Shown here: positions 34,216 to 42,078 of the stretch, one piece after another
Numbering within the stretch: position 1 is the first letter of the stretch
Layout of the letters: each line of letters begins with the position of its first letter
DNA from: JAWVFM01 sp963841455
Lineage (GTDB): Bacteria; Actinomycetota; Thermoleophilia; Solirubrobacterales; 70-9
DNA: 64,000 nucleotides
Assembly (NCBI GenBank): GCA_963841455.1
Contig: CAWJCU010000007.1
Location: 248,001 to 312,000 of the forward strand
Reading direction: 5' to 3'
Position numbers and translations under genes: made by a program
The notes under the pieces: model-generated
Database searches by the model: none
Seen by the model: the letters and a program-made list of their open reading frames with translations, nothing else
What the model was told of the DNA's origin: nothing

Positions 34216-35469
34216 ATGGCGCTGGAAGGGCTGCGCTGCAAGGAATGCGGGACGAGCTACGAGCTCGAAGCGCGCTACGTGTGCGAGTCGTGCTTCGGAC
34301 CGCTCGAGGTCGCATACGACCACACTGGGCTCGATCCCGAGGAGGCCCGCCGCCGCATCCAGGCCGGCTCGCACGGCATCTGGCGCTACGCCGACTTCCT
34401 GCCCTTCGCCGAGCGACCGCCGAGCTGGCGCCACTCACTGGAGCCCGGCCTGACGCCGCTCGTTCGTGCCGACCGCCTGGCCGAACGGCTCGGGCTGGGG
34501 GAGGTGTGGATCAAGAACGACGCGGCGAATCCCACGCACTCGTTCAAGGACCGCGTCGTGACCGTCGCGATCACCAAGGCGCGTGAGCTCGGGTTCGACA
34601 CCGTCGCCTGCGCCTCGACCGGAAACCTCGCCAACGCGGTTGCCGCGCACGCCGCCGCCTGCGGGCTGCGTTCGTTCGTCTTCGTGCCGGCGGACCTCGA
34701 GGAGCAGAAGCTCCTCGCGACCGGGATCTACGGGACGCGGCTCGTCGGGATCCGCGGCAACTACGACGACGTCAATCGCCTCTGCACGGAGCTCTGCGAG
34801 GCCAGGCCGTGGGCATTCGTGAACGTCAACCTCCGCCCCTACTACGCGGAGGGGTCGAAGACGCTCGCGTTCGAGACGATCGAGCAGCTCGGCTGGAAGC
34901 TCCCGGACCGCATCGTCTGTCCGATCGCTTCCGGGTCCCTCTTCACGCGTCTCGGGCGCGGCATCCGCGATTGGCTCGACCTGGGCCTCGTCGCGGGCGA
35001 GCTCCCGACCTTCAACGGCGCGCAGGCCGACGGCTGCTCGCCCGTCGCCCAGGCCTTCAGCGAGGGCTGGGACGCCTGCCGCCCGCAGCGCCCGGACACG
35101 ATCGCCAAGAGCCTCGCGATCGGCGACCCGGCCGACGGGCCATACGCCCTCGACCTCGCTCGCCAGACCGGGGGAGGGATCGAGTCGGTCTCCGACGACG
35201 AGATCCGCGCCGGTATCAGGCTGCTGGCCGAGACCACCGGCATCTTCACCGAGACCGCCGGCGGCGTAACGGTCGCAGTGCTCGCGAAGCTGGCCGAGCG
35301 CGGCGAGATCGATCCGGGCGAGCGCACCGTCGTCTACATCACCGGTGAGGGCCTCAAGACGCTCGACGCGGCTCGCGAGGGCTTCCGGATCAGCGAGATC
35401 GAGCCGACCATAGAGGCGTTCGAGGCCGGCGTCGAGGCCACGGAACTGGCCGCTGCGCCGACCCACTAA
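34216..35469 (+). CDS. thrC: Threonine-synthase-like PLP enzyme with zinc ribbon, SAM-regulated
   Basis: The 417-residue fold-type II PLP protein has an N-terminal four-cysteine ribbon (C8-x2-C11, C23-x2-C26). The PLP lysine is K111 in N-P-T-H-S-F-K-D-R-V-V, the substrate loop is A-S-T-G-N-L-A-N-A-V-A-A, and a S-G-S-L-F-T phosphate region follows. Threonine synthases convert O-phosphohomoserine to threonine. This variant reads N-P-T-H-S-F-K-D-R rather than the usual N-P-T-G-S-F-K-D-R and, from memory, resembles the cyanobacterial-type enzymes. Control by a SAM riboswitch and a sulfur-carrier partner 10 bases downstream argue for a role in sulfur amino acid synthesis. ATG 34216 is chosen because earlier starts lie before the terminator; GAGGG is eight bases upstream. 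Confidence 0.85.
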   Translation: MALEGLRCKECGTSYELEARYVCESCFGPLEVAYDHTGLDPEEARRRIQAGSHGIWRYADFLPFAERPPSWRHSLEPGLTPLVRADRLAERLGLGEVWIKNDAANPTHSFKDRVVTVAITKARELGFDTVACASTGNLANAVAAHAAACGLRSFVFVPADLEEQKLLATGIYGTRLVGIRGNYDDVNRLCTELCEARPWAFVNVNLRPYYAEGSKTLAFETIEQLGWKLPDRIVCPIASGSLFTRLGRGIRDWLDLGLVAGELPTFNGAQADGCSPVAQAFSEGWDACRPQRPDTIAKSLAIGDPADGPYALDLARQTGGGIESVSDDEIRAGIRLLAETTGIFTETAGGVTVAVLAKLAERGEIDPGERTVVYITGEGLKTLDAAREGFRISEIEPTIEAFEAGVEATELAAAPTH

Positions 35470-35472
35470 ATT
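35467..35472 (+). promoter_or_regulatory. Possible internal -10 element overlapping the thrC stop codon
   Basis: TAAATT includes the TAA stop of the upstream gene and lies seven bases before the GTG at 35480. This is the spacing seen at other leaderless genes in the window. It could give the sulfur carrier a second, SAM-independent transcript. Confidence 0.35.
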
Positions 35473-35479
35473 CTCCGCC

Positions 35480-35752
35480 GTGAGCGTCACAGTGAAGATC
35501 CCGGCGCAGCTTCGCGCGGCGACCGGGGGCGAGTCCGAGGTCGACGTGGATGGCGCGACCGTGGGCGAGGCCCTCGACGCCGTGTTCGACGAGCACGACG
35601 GACTGCGCGAGCGCATCACGGAGGACGGCGGCCTGCGGCGGTTCGTGAACGTGTACGTGTCCGGCGAGGACATCCGCTTCAAGGACGGGCTCGAGACCAC
35701 GCTCAACGACGGTGACGAGGTCCAGATCCTGCCGGCCGTTGCCGGCGGCTGA
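35480..35752 (+). CDS. ThiS/MoaD-like sulfur-carrier protein
   Basis: The 90-residue protein has the beta-grasp pattern of MoaD/ThiS (V-T-V-K-I-P-A-Q-L-R, G-E-A-L-D-A-V-F, F-V-N-V-Y-V-S-G-E-D-I-R, D-G-D-E-V-Q-I-L-P-A-V-A-G-G). It ends exactly in the Gly-Gly that is adenylated and turned into a thiocarboxylate in this family. Relatives include CysO (cysteine synthesis with CysM) and HcyS (homocysteine synthesis). No thi or moa genes are near. Its position behind the riboswitch-controlled PLP enzyme suggests it delivers sulfide to that enzyme. No activating E1 enzyme or JAMM protease is seen in the window. Confidence 0.85.
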   Translation: MSVTVKIPAQLRAATGGESEVDVDGATVGEALDAVFDEHDGLRERITEDGGLRRFVNVYVSGEDIRFKDGLETTLNDGDEVQILPAVAGG

Positions 35753-35766
35753 GGGCGGGTGCGACT

Positions 35767-35819
35767 TGAGGGGCTTTGCCCCGAAAGCGGCGTGTGAGGG
35801 CGCCGCAGGCGCCCGCAAG
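35767..35819 (+). repeat. Dispersed two-hairpin repeat, copy A
   Basis: The unit reads TGAGGGGC-TTT-GCCCC, then GAAAGCGGCGTGTGA, then GGGCGCC-GCA-GGCGCCC and GCAAG. It lies between the sulfur-carrier gene and a nucleotidyltransferase. Other copies are at 40923, 42637 and 62660, with a partial one at 61760. Confidence 0.8.
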
Positions 35820-35834
35820 TGATTCGGCTCCAGG

Positions 35835-35840
35835 GATAAT
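35835..35840 (+). promoter_or_regulatory. Putative -10 element of the nucleotidyltransferase gene
   Basis: GATAAT lies six bases before the GTG at 35847 with no ribosome-binding site. It directly follows repeat copy A. Confidence 0.45.
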
Positions 35841-35846
35841 CGCGAA

Positions 35847-36593
35847 GTGGACCGAGCCTCGACGCCCGTGGCAATCCTCTGCGGTGGGCGCGGCACCCGC
35901 CTGCAGGAGCGAACGCACGCCATCCCGAAGGCCCTGGTCGAGATTGGCGGGAAGCCGATTCTCTGGCACGTAATCCGCATCTACGCCGCCCAGGATCTTC
36001 GCCGCTTCATCCTCCTCACGGGCTACCTGGGCGAGATGATCTCCGAGTTTGTCGATGCGACCGTGTGGCCGGAGCAGATCGAGGTCGAGTGCGTCGACAC
36101 CGGCCTCGACACGCCGACCGGCGGCCGTGTCGCCCGTGCCGCAGACCATCTCGAGTCGGACCGTTTCTGCCTCACCTACGCGGACGGCGTCGCCGACATC
36201 GACATCGGAGCGCTTCTCTCCTTCCATGCCGAGCAGGGGCGCATCGGCACGGTCACCGTGGTGAGGCCACGCTCGCAGTTCGGGATCGCCGAGCTGAGCG
36301 ATGACGACCGCGTGCTGCACTTCGAGGAGAAGCCCCGCCTGGACCACTGGGTGAATGGAGGCTTCTTCTGCTTCGAGCGGGCGTTCCTCAACCACGTGGA
36401 ACCGACCAGCGTGCTCGAGCGCGAGCCGCTGCGGCGCCTGGCCGCGGACGGCGAGCTCGCCGCGTTTCGTCACCACGGCTTCTGGGACTGCATGGACACC
36501 TATAAGGACGCGATCGTCCTCAACGACCTATGGCTCGCCGGCGAGGCCCCCTGGCGCGTATGGAGCTCCGACCACGAGCCGTCGGTACCGTGA
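35847..36593 (+). CDS. Sugar-phosphate nucleotidyltransferase (glucose-1-phosphate cytidylyltransferase-like)
   Basis: The 248-residue protein has the nucleotidyltransferase signature L-C-G-G-R-G-T-R-L-Q-E-R-T-H-A-I-P-K-A-L-V and the metal-binding Y-A-D-G-V-A-D. A C-terminal W-D-C-M-D-T-Y-K-D segment is typical of RfbF-like cytidylyltransferases making CDP-glucose. It overlaps the next gene by four bases (GTGA), and the pair probably forms and then modifies a nucleotide sugar for surface polysaccharide. Confidence 0.85.
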   Translation: MDRASTPVAILCGGRGTRLQERTHAIPKALVEIGGKPILWHVIRIYAAQDLRRFILLTGYLGEMISEFVDATVWPEQIEVECVDTGLDTPTGGRVARAADHLESDRFCLTYADGVADIDIGALLSFHAEQGRIGTVTVVRPRSQFGIAELSDDDRVLHFEEKPRLDHWVNGGFFCFERAFLNHVEPTSVLEREPLRRLAADGELAAFRHHGFWDCMDTYKDAIVLNDLWLAGEAPWRVWSSDHEPSVP

Positions 36594-37561
36594 CCGCCGT
36601 TCTCGTCACGGGGGCTCGCGGCTTCGGCGGCGCCTGGCTCGCTCGTGCCCTTTTGGAGCGAGGAGAGACCGTGGTTTCGCTCGACCACGACCACCCGGAG
36701 CGCCCGCACACCACGCTGAGCCTCCTCGGGATCGCCAACGACATCGTCGACGTCACCGGTGACCTCGCCGAGGCCGAGCTGCTCGATCGCCTGATCCGCG
36801 AGCACGGGATCACGGCCGTGTTCCATCTCGCCGCGGAGGCGATCGTCGGCACCGTCGCCGCCTCTCCCGTCCGGGCGTTCGAGACGAACGTACGTGGCAC
36901 CTGGAACGTGCTCGAGGCGTGCCGCGCCAACGACGTGGAGCGCGTCGTCGTCGCCTCGTCCGACAAGGCCTATGGCGCACACGACAAGCTCCCGTACCGC
37001 GAGGACTTTCCGCTCAAGCCGACGGCGCCCTACGAGGCGTCGAAGGCCGCCGCCGATCTCCTCGCCCGGTGCTATTGGCCGAGCTACGGCCTCCCCGTCG
37101 CCGTCACCAGGTTCGCGAACATCTACGGAGGGGGCGACCTCAACTTCTCTCGCCTCATCCCCGAGGCCGTCTGCGCCGCCATCGACGGCCGGGCCCCGGT
37201 CCTGCGCTCGGACGGCTCGCCCGAGCGCGACCTGCTCTATGTGGAGGACGCGGCACGCGCCTATCTGGCGATCGCCGACAACCTCGACCGCGACGAGGTC
37301 CGCGGGGAGGCCTTCAACGCAGGCGGGGGGCGTCCCTACTCGGTCGAGGAGATCGTCGAGCTCGTGGTCCGCCTCTGCGGCGGCGAGGTCGAGCCGGACG
37401 TGCGCGGTACGGGGAACCCGGAGGGCGAGATCGACCGCCAGTTCGTCGACCCGACGAAGCTTCGCGAGGTGACGGGATGGGAGCCGCAGGTCGGGCTGGA
37501 GGAGGGCATCGAGTCGACCATCGAGTGGTATCGCGAGCACCCGGAGGCGCGGCCGGGGTGA
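36590..37561 (+). CDS. Extended SDR sugar-nucleotide dehydratase/epimerase (CDP-glucose 4,6-dehydratase-like)
   Basis: The 323-residue protein has the motif V-T-G-A-R-G-F-G-G-A-W-L-A, an S-S-D-K-A-Y-G catalytic serine region and Y-E-A-S-K-A-A as the Tyr/Lys pair. Substrate-domain motifs R-F-A-N-I-Y-G-G-G-D and R-D-L-L-Y-V-E-D-A-A are also present. The S-S-D-K-A-Y-G form is typical of CDP-glucose 4,6-dehydratase (RfbG), in line with the preceding cytidylyltransferase. The GTG start and the stop both overlap the neighbours by four bases. Confidence 0.85.
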   Translation: MTAVLVTGARGFGGAWLARALLERGETVVSLDHDHPERPHTTLSLLGIANDIVDVTGDLAEAELLDRLIREHGITAVFHLAAEAIVGTVAASPVRAFETNVRGTWNVLEACRANDVERVVVASSDKAYGAHDKLPYREDFPLKPTAPYEASKAAADLLARCYWPSYGLPVAVTRFANIYGGGDLNFSRLIPEAVCAAIDGRAPVLRSDGSPERDLLYVEDAARAYLAIADNLDRDEVRGEAFNAGGGRPYSVEEIVELVVRLCGGEVEPDVRGTGNPEGEIDRQFVDPTKLREVTGWEPQVGLEEGIESTIEWYREHPEARPG

Positions 37562-38325
37562 CCGCGGGCGCTCAGCCCTGCGAACTGATCACGATCCCGA
37601 TCAGCCACTACTGCGAGAAGGCGCGCTGGGCCCTCGAGCGTGCTGGCGTCCGATACCGCGAGCGGGCACACCTGCAGCTCATCCACCGGTTCGCGACGCG
37701 ACGCGCCGGTGGCGGGACGACGGCCCCCGTGCTCGTCTGCGGGGAACGGGTGCTGCCCGAGTCGGCGGACATCGTCGACGAGGCCGACCGGCGGGCGCCT
37801 GAGGCCCGCCGCCTCTATCCGGACGACGAGGAGGCGGCCGCGGAGATCAGGGAGCTCGAGCGCGACTTCGACGAGCGCCTCGGGCCGCATGGCCGGCGGT
37901 GGATGTACGACCAGATCAGGGGCCGGATGGACCTCGTTCGGGTATATGCGACGACGGGCGTTCCGGCTTGGGAACGACGCGCCCTACCCCTCGTGTTCCC
38001 GGTGGTGTCCCGATTCATCGATCGATACCTCGACATCACCCCCGCGACCGTCGCCGAGTCCGAGGAGCAGGTGCGGGCGAGCTTCGACGAGGTGGGGGAG
38101 AGGCTGTCGGACGGACGGGCCTGCCTGTGCGGCGATCGGTTCACGGCAGCCGACCTCACCTTCTCGGCGCTGGCGGCGGCGGTCCTGATGCCGCCTCAGT
38201 ACGGCGTCCCGCTGCCGCAGCCCAACGAGCTGCCTCCCGCGATGGCCGCGAACGTCCGCGAACTGCGCGAGCACCCCGCGGGCGCGCACGCGATGGCGAT
38301 GTATCGCGCCGAGCGACGCTCGTGA
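37558..38325 (+). CDS. Glutathione S-transferase-like protein
   Basis: The 255-residue protein has an N-terminal thioredoxin-like part (I-S-H-Y-C-E-K-A-R-W-A-L-E-R-A-G) and the S-A-D-I-V-D cis-proline region equivalent. A C-terminal all-helical domain ends with F-T-A-A-D-L-T-F-S-A-L-A-A, a GST hallmark. Most actinobacteria lack glutathione, so it may use another thiol or act without one. It is translationally coupled to the dehydratase gene, but a shared pathway is not evident. Confidence 0.82.
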   Translation: MTAGAQPCELITIPISHYCEKARWALERAGVRYRERAHLQLIHRFATRRAGGGTTAPVLVCGERVLPESADIVDEADRRAPEARRLYPDDEEAAAEIRELERDFDERLGPHGRRWMYDQIRGRMDLVRVYATTGVPAWERRALPLVFPVVSRFIDRYLDITPATVAESEEQVRASFDEVGERLSDGRACLCGDRFTAADLTFSALAAAVLMPPQYGVPLPQPNELPPAMAANVRELREHPAGAHAMAMYRAERRS

Positions 38326-38336
38326 GTGCCGCTGCG

Positions 38337-39701
38337 TCAGGCCGGGGTGAGCGCGACGACGTGGTTGCCTCGGATGATCCCGTCGGGATCCCATCGGCGC
38401 TTCACCTCGGCGAGGCGTGAGCACGTCTCGGCCGGCAGGATTGCGTCTGCGTCGCAGGGGCGCTCCGCGAAGTTGAAGTAGCCACCCTCGGCGGTCCATG
38501 GCTTGAGAGCGTCGGTGAGATGGTCGAGATGGTTCTCGATCGCCTGCCCCAGCTCGGGGGTCATGGGCATACCGACCCCGAGCATGGCGAACGAGGCATC
38601 GAGCTTGTCGAGGGCGCCGGGGTTTTCCGCAGCCCGCCCGAGCGCCCCGCCCAGGTGGCGGAGCTCGGTGAGGAGCAGCGGCGAGCCCGACTCCGGGCCG
38701 CCCGCGCCGACCCAGGCGTCGATCGCCTCGTCGCTCAGCTCGTCGATCAGGGCGTAGTGCCCAAGCCCCGGCACGGGCACCTCGGGATCCATATGGATCC
38801 GGCCGAGGCCCACGGCCGGCATCAACTCGATCATGTCCATGATCGGCTCGCCGATCTCGCGCAGCGGGGCGACACGGTCGCGGCCTTCCTCCTCGCTGCC
38901 GATCGACGCGACGCCGATCGTCAGCAGCGGCCGGTCCCGCAGGGGCTCAGGCACATCCGGGAGCGGGGGCGGCCGCAGGAAGCGGACGATCGAGGTCACT
39001 TCGTCGGGCAGGGTCGCCGCCCAGTCGCGATACGTTCGCACGGCGTCTGCCCCGACCTCAGCCGGAAAGATGATGGTTCCGGCATAGAGCTCGGAGTGGG
39101 GGAGGAGTGCCACGTGGAGCGCGGTCACGATCGCGTAACTGCCGCCTCCGCCCCGGAGCGCCCAGAAGAGGTCGGCTTCGTTGTTGGCGTCGACCCGTCG
39201 CGCCTCGCCGTCGGCGGTCACGAGCTCGATGGCCGTGACGCGGTTGCATGCGAATCCGTACTTCCGCCCGAGCCAACTGAGCCCGCCGCCGAGCGTGTAC
39301 CCGGCGACCCCCACGTCCGGCGATGACCCCGGAAGGGAGCAGAGCCCCTTGGCCTGCGCCGCCTCGCCCACGTCGAGCGCCAGCGCCCCCGCCTCGATGC
39401 GCGCGGTCTGCGCGTCGCCGTCGACCTCCACGCCGCGCATCCGCTCGGTCTTGATGACGATCGTGTCCCCGACCGGCCCCAGGGCGACGGCGCCGTGCCC
39501 CGTGCTCTGGCCGACGACCTTGAGGTCGTTGTCGGCCGCGAAGCGGACCACGCTCGAGACGTCGTCGGCGCCTTCGACGAAGGCCACGGCCGCCGGCTGC
39601 TGATCGGCCGCGAGATTCCAGGTCTGCCGCGCCTCGTCCCAGTCGGAGTCTTCCTGCGTCGCGAGACGCCCCGCCGGCGAAAGTCCTGAGAAATCGGTCA
39701 T
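38337..39701 (-). CDS. FAD-linked (BBE-type) oxidase
   Basis: The 454-residue protein has a PCMH FAD domain (V-V-G-Q-S-T-G-H-G-A, where the His is the usual covalent FAD site) and G-Y-T-L-G-G-G-L-S-W-L-G-R-K-Y-G. The C-terminal berberine-bridge-like region has G-G-Y-F-N-F and W-D-P-D-G-I-I-R. The cysteine that would give double FAD attachment is replaced (S-L-P-G-S-S-P-D-V-G). Such enzymes oxidise sugars or secondary metabolites. TACAGT (39709-39714, minus strand) lies seven bases before the ATG. Confidence 0.88.
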   Translation of the reverse strand: MTDFSGLSPAGRLATQEDSDWDEARQTWNLAADQQPAAVAFVEGADDVSSVVRFAADNDLKVVGQSTGHGAVALGPVGDTIVIKTERMRGVEVDGDAQTARIEAGALALDVGEAAQAKGLCSLPGSSPDVGVAGYTLGGGLSWLGRKYGFACNRVTAIELVTADGEARRVDANNEADLFWALRGGGGSYAIVTALHVALLPHSELYAGTIIFPAEVGADAVRTYRDWAATLPDEVTSIVRFLRPPPLPDVPEPLRDRPLLTIGVASIGSEEEGRDRVAPLREIGEPIMDMIELMPAVGLGRIHMDPEVPVPGLGHYALIDELSDEAIDAWVGAGGPESGSPLLLTELRHLGGALGRAAENPGALDKLDASFAMLGVGMPMTPELGQAIENHLDHLTDALKPWTAEGGYFNFAERPCDADAILPAETCSRLAEVKRRWDPDGIIRGNHVVALTPA

Positions 39702-39738
39702 GGCTCGCACTGTACGAGGAGGCGAGCCGCGGTTGCAA

Positions 39739-39811
39739 CGCGCCCGGCAGGATTCGAACCTGCGACTTCTGCCTCCGGAGGGCAGCGCTCTATCCACTGA
39801 GCTACGGGCGC
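39739..39811 (-). tRNA. tRNA-Arg (anticodon CCG)
   Basis: Read on the minus strand, the 73 bases fold as a cloverleaf. The acceptor is GCGCCCG/CGGGCGC, the D arm GCTC/GAGC, the anticodon stem CTGCC/GGCAG with loop CTCCGGA, and the T arm GCAGG-TTCGAAT-CCTGC. The anticodon CCG reads CGG codons. The discriminator is G and CCA is not encoded. Confidence 0.97.
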
Positions 39812-39947
39812 TCCAGGCCAGCTTACCTGCGGCCGTTTGGTCGATCGTGGGGCCCCATAGGCCCCCACGATCGACCACTCGTGAGCTCGACCCTTCCGTT
39901 TGGGCGCGTCAACTCGCCGCTTCGGTCGCTTAGCGCTCCTGCCCGCT

Positions 39948-39953
39948 TACGCT
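39948..39953 (+). promoter_or_regulatory. Putative -10 element of rnz
   Basis: TACGCT lies six bases before the rnz ATG at 39960, with the same hexamer and spacing as the permease gene at 4645. Confidence 0.45.
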
Positions 39954-39959
39954 TAGGCC

Positions 39960-40925
39960 ATGGATCTCGACGTCGTCTTTCTCGGCACCGGCGGGTCGGT
40001 GCCCACCGCCCGGCGCGCGACCGCCTGCGTGCTCGTGCGGCGCGGGGGGGACCGACTGCTCTTCGACTGCGGCGAGGGGGCGCAGCGTCAGATGCAGCGC
40101 TCCACCGGCCTGGTGCAGGTCGACGAGATCTACGTAACCCACCTGCATGCCGACCACTACCTCGGCCTTCCGGGCCTGCTGAAGACCTACGACCTCCAGG
40201 GGCGCGAGCCTGGGCTTCGGATCATCGGGCCACCGGGACTCCAGGAGCTGTTCGGCGCGATCCGGCGGATCGTCGGGCGGCTCCACTACCCGCTTGAGCT
40301 GGTCGACCTCGCAGAGGGCGACGCGATCTCGCGCGACGGCTACGAGGTGCGTTCATTTCCGGTCGCCCACCGGATGCCGGCGCACGGGTACGCGCTCGTC
40401 GAGGACGACCGCGCGGGGCGATTCGACCCGGACGCGGCGGCGAGGCTCGGCGTGGCGCCGGGCCCGGACTTCGGCCGGCTCCAGAATGGCGAGTCGGTGC
40501 CCGGCGCGGACGGGTCAATCGTCGGACCGTCGCAGGTGATGGGCGAGTCGCGTGGGGGGCGGAAGATCGTGATTACGGGCGACACGGCGCCGTGCGAGAT
40601 GACGCGCATCGCGGCCCATCGCGCGCAGCTCCTCGTCCACGACGGCAGCTTCGCCGACGAGGAGGCAGAGCGCGCGGCCGAGACCGGGCACTCGACGGCG
40701 CGCGAGGCCGCGATCGTCGCCCGCGAGGCCGAGGTCGGCATGCTGGCGATCGTCCACGTCTCCTCCCGCTACAACGTCGGCGCAGTGCTGGCCGAGGCCC
40801 GCGACGTGCTGCCCGAGGCCATCGCGCCCCGCGACTTCGACCTCGTCGAGATCCCGTTCCCGGAGCGGGGCACGCCGGTGTTAGTCGAGCGCGGCGCTAA
40901 GGCGCAGCGCGAGACGATCCAGTGA
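39960..40925 (+). CDS. rnz: Ribonuclease Z
   Basis: The 321-residue protein is a full-length tRNase Z: V-F-L-G-T-G-G-S-V-P-T, D-C-G-E-G-A-Q-R-Q, the zinc motif T-H-L-H-A-D-H-Y-L-G-L-P-G, V-I-T-G-D-T-A-P and H-V-S-S-R-Y. It cuts the 3' trailers of tRNA precursors, which suits genomes where CCA is not encoded, as in the tRNA-Arg gene next to it. Its TGA stop forms the first bases of repeat copy B. Confidence 0.95.
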   Translation: MDLDVVFLGTGGSVPTARRATACVLVRRGGDRLLFDCGEGAQRQMQRSTGLVQVDEIYVTHLHADHYLGLPGLLKTYDLQGREPGLRIIGPPGLQELFGAIRRIVGRLHYPLELVDLAEGDAISRDGYEVRSFPVAHRMPAHGYALVEDDRAGRFDPDAAARLGVAPGPDFGRLQNGESVPGADGSIVGPSQVMGESRGGRKIVITGDTAPCEMTRIAAHRAQLLVHDGSFADEEAERAAETGHSTAREAAIVAREAEVGMLAIVHVSSRYNVGAVLAEARDVLPEAIAPRDFDLVEIPFPERGTPVLVERGAKAQRETIQ

Positions 40926-40974
40926 GGGGCTTTTGCCCCGAAAGCAGCGTGTAAGGGCGCCGAAGGCGGTTGCA
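40923..40974 (+). repeat. Dispersed two-hairpin repeat, copy B
   Basis: The unit starts with the rnz stop (TGA), then GGGGC-TTTT-GCCCC, GAAAGCAGCGTGTAA and a second, weaker hairpin (GGGCGCCGAAGGCGGTT), ending GCAG. It lies between the convergent rnz and hydrolase genes. Confidence 0.75.
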
Positions 40975-41002
40975 GATCGTCAGTCGAGCGCGGGGCGAAG
41001 GC

Positions 41003-41887
41003 TCAGCCCAACGGCGCCGCGAGGTCCGCGATCGCCTGAGCCACCGCGGGCGCCTGGTCCTCCTGAAGGAAGTGCTTGGCGGGTAGACGAATGGCATCGT
41101 CGGTCGCCAGCACGCGCTGCGCGATCTCGAGCTGGTCAAGGCCGAGCGCCGGGTCGAGCTCACCCCATACGAGCCGGGCCGGATAAGGGCGCTTGGCGAG
41201 GCCCGCCCATAGGAAGCGCCGCTTGTCGGCCGTGAGCTCGAACCCGCGCATGATGCGCAGGAACGCACGGCCCCCGTCGCCTCTTCGCAGGAGGTAGTAG
41301 TAGGCGTCGATCTCGGCGTTGGTTATCGCCGCGCGGTCGGCGATGCCCTGGCTCAGGAAAAGCCGCCGGAACGCCGGGCGCGGGGTACCGCGCAGCCACG
41401 CCTCACCGACGCCCCGCGTCGCGAACGGCGCCATCGACCATGGTCGGCGGAAGGTGGCGGGGTCGAGCATCGTGTTCAGGGCCGTCAGCGAGAGCACTCG
41501 CCCGGGATTCTGGACGGCCCACTCGCAGGCAATCGGGCCGCCGATGTCGTGGACCACCAGGTGAACGCGATCGAGCTCGAGGGCGTCCATCGCCGCGCCG
41601 AACCAGCTTGCGAGGCCCGACCACGAGTAGTCGAAATCCGCCGGGCGATCGGCCAGCCCCAGGCCCGGGAGGTCGAACGCAACGGCTCGAAGCCCCTCGT
41701 CGGCAAGCGGCGGCAGCACCTTCCTGTAGAGGAACGAGCTCGACGGGACGCCGTGCACCAGCACCGCGGTGCCCCCCTTCGGGCTTCCGCGCTCGCGAAC
41801 GAAGCTTCGAAGGCCGCCGGCCTCGAAGCCGCGCCCCGCGGCCCGATGGACCTCGATCACCTCGCGGGTCTCCGGCTTCAAAGACAT
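41003..41887 (-). CDS. Alpha/beta hydrolase, haloalkane-dehalogenase-like
   Basis: The 294-residue protein has the alpha/beta fold with the oxyanion loop V-H-G-V-P-S-S-S and an aspartate nucleophile in V-V-H-D-I-G-G-P. The late acid/His region includes W-G-E-L-D-P-A and A-K-H-F-L-Q-E-D. An Asp nucleophile fits haloalkane dehalogenases and epoxide hydrolases rather than esterases. The frame is open to 42139, but ATG 41887 fits the family N-terminus. Confidence 0.8.
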   Translation of the reverse strand: MSLKPETREVIEVHRAAGRGFEAGGLRSFVRERGSPKGGTAVLVHGVPSSSFLYRKVLPPLADEGLRAVAFDLPGLGLADRPADFDYSWSGLASWFGAAMDALELDRVHLVVHDIGGPIACEWAVQNPGRVLSLTALNTMLDPATFRRPWSMAPFATRGVGEAWLRGTPRPAFRRLFLSQGIADRAAITNAEIDAYYYLLRRGDGGRAFLRIMRGFELTADKRRFLWAGLAKRPYPARLVWGELDPALGLDQLEIAQRVLATDDAIRLPAKHFLQEDQAPAVAQAIADLAAPLG

Positions 41888-42019
41888 TTTCTCGCGCTTC
41901 GCAGCACCACTCCTCCTTTGGTGAGCTCCGCGCTCATGCGGGCTCGCGGACAGCACCCTCCATCGGCGCCATGTTCGCACGCGGCGAGGTCGCCGTCGGT
42001 TGGGATCCACGGGCGCTGC

Positions 42020-42025
42020 TAGGCT
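42020..42025 (+). promoter_or_regulatory. Putative -10 element of the pyr operon
   Basis: TAGGCT would place the transcription start near 42032, so the mRNA leader would begin just before the PyrR-binding sequence. No good -35 is seen. Confidence 0.4.
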
Positions 42026-42037
42026 CCGCCCGTCGGT

Positions 42038-42071
42038 TCCTTTAACCCGGTCCAGAGAGGCCAGGAAGGGG
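42038..42071 (+). promoter_or_regulatory. PyrR-binding RNA element overlapping the pyrR ribosome-binding site
   Basis: The leader contains CCCGGTCCAGAGAGGCC followed by AGGAAGGGG. TCCAGAGAGGC is the conserved PyrR-binding loop known from pyr attenuators, and the following AAGGGG is the pyrR Shine-Dalgarno. No terminator lies between it and the ATG at 42079. UMP-bound PyrR therefore probably blocks translation initiation, as proposed for mycobacteria, rather than causing termination. Confidence 0.8.
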
Positions 42072-42078
42072 CGCGTGA

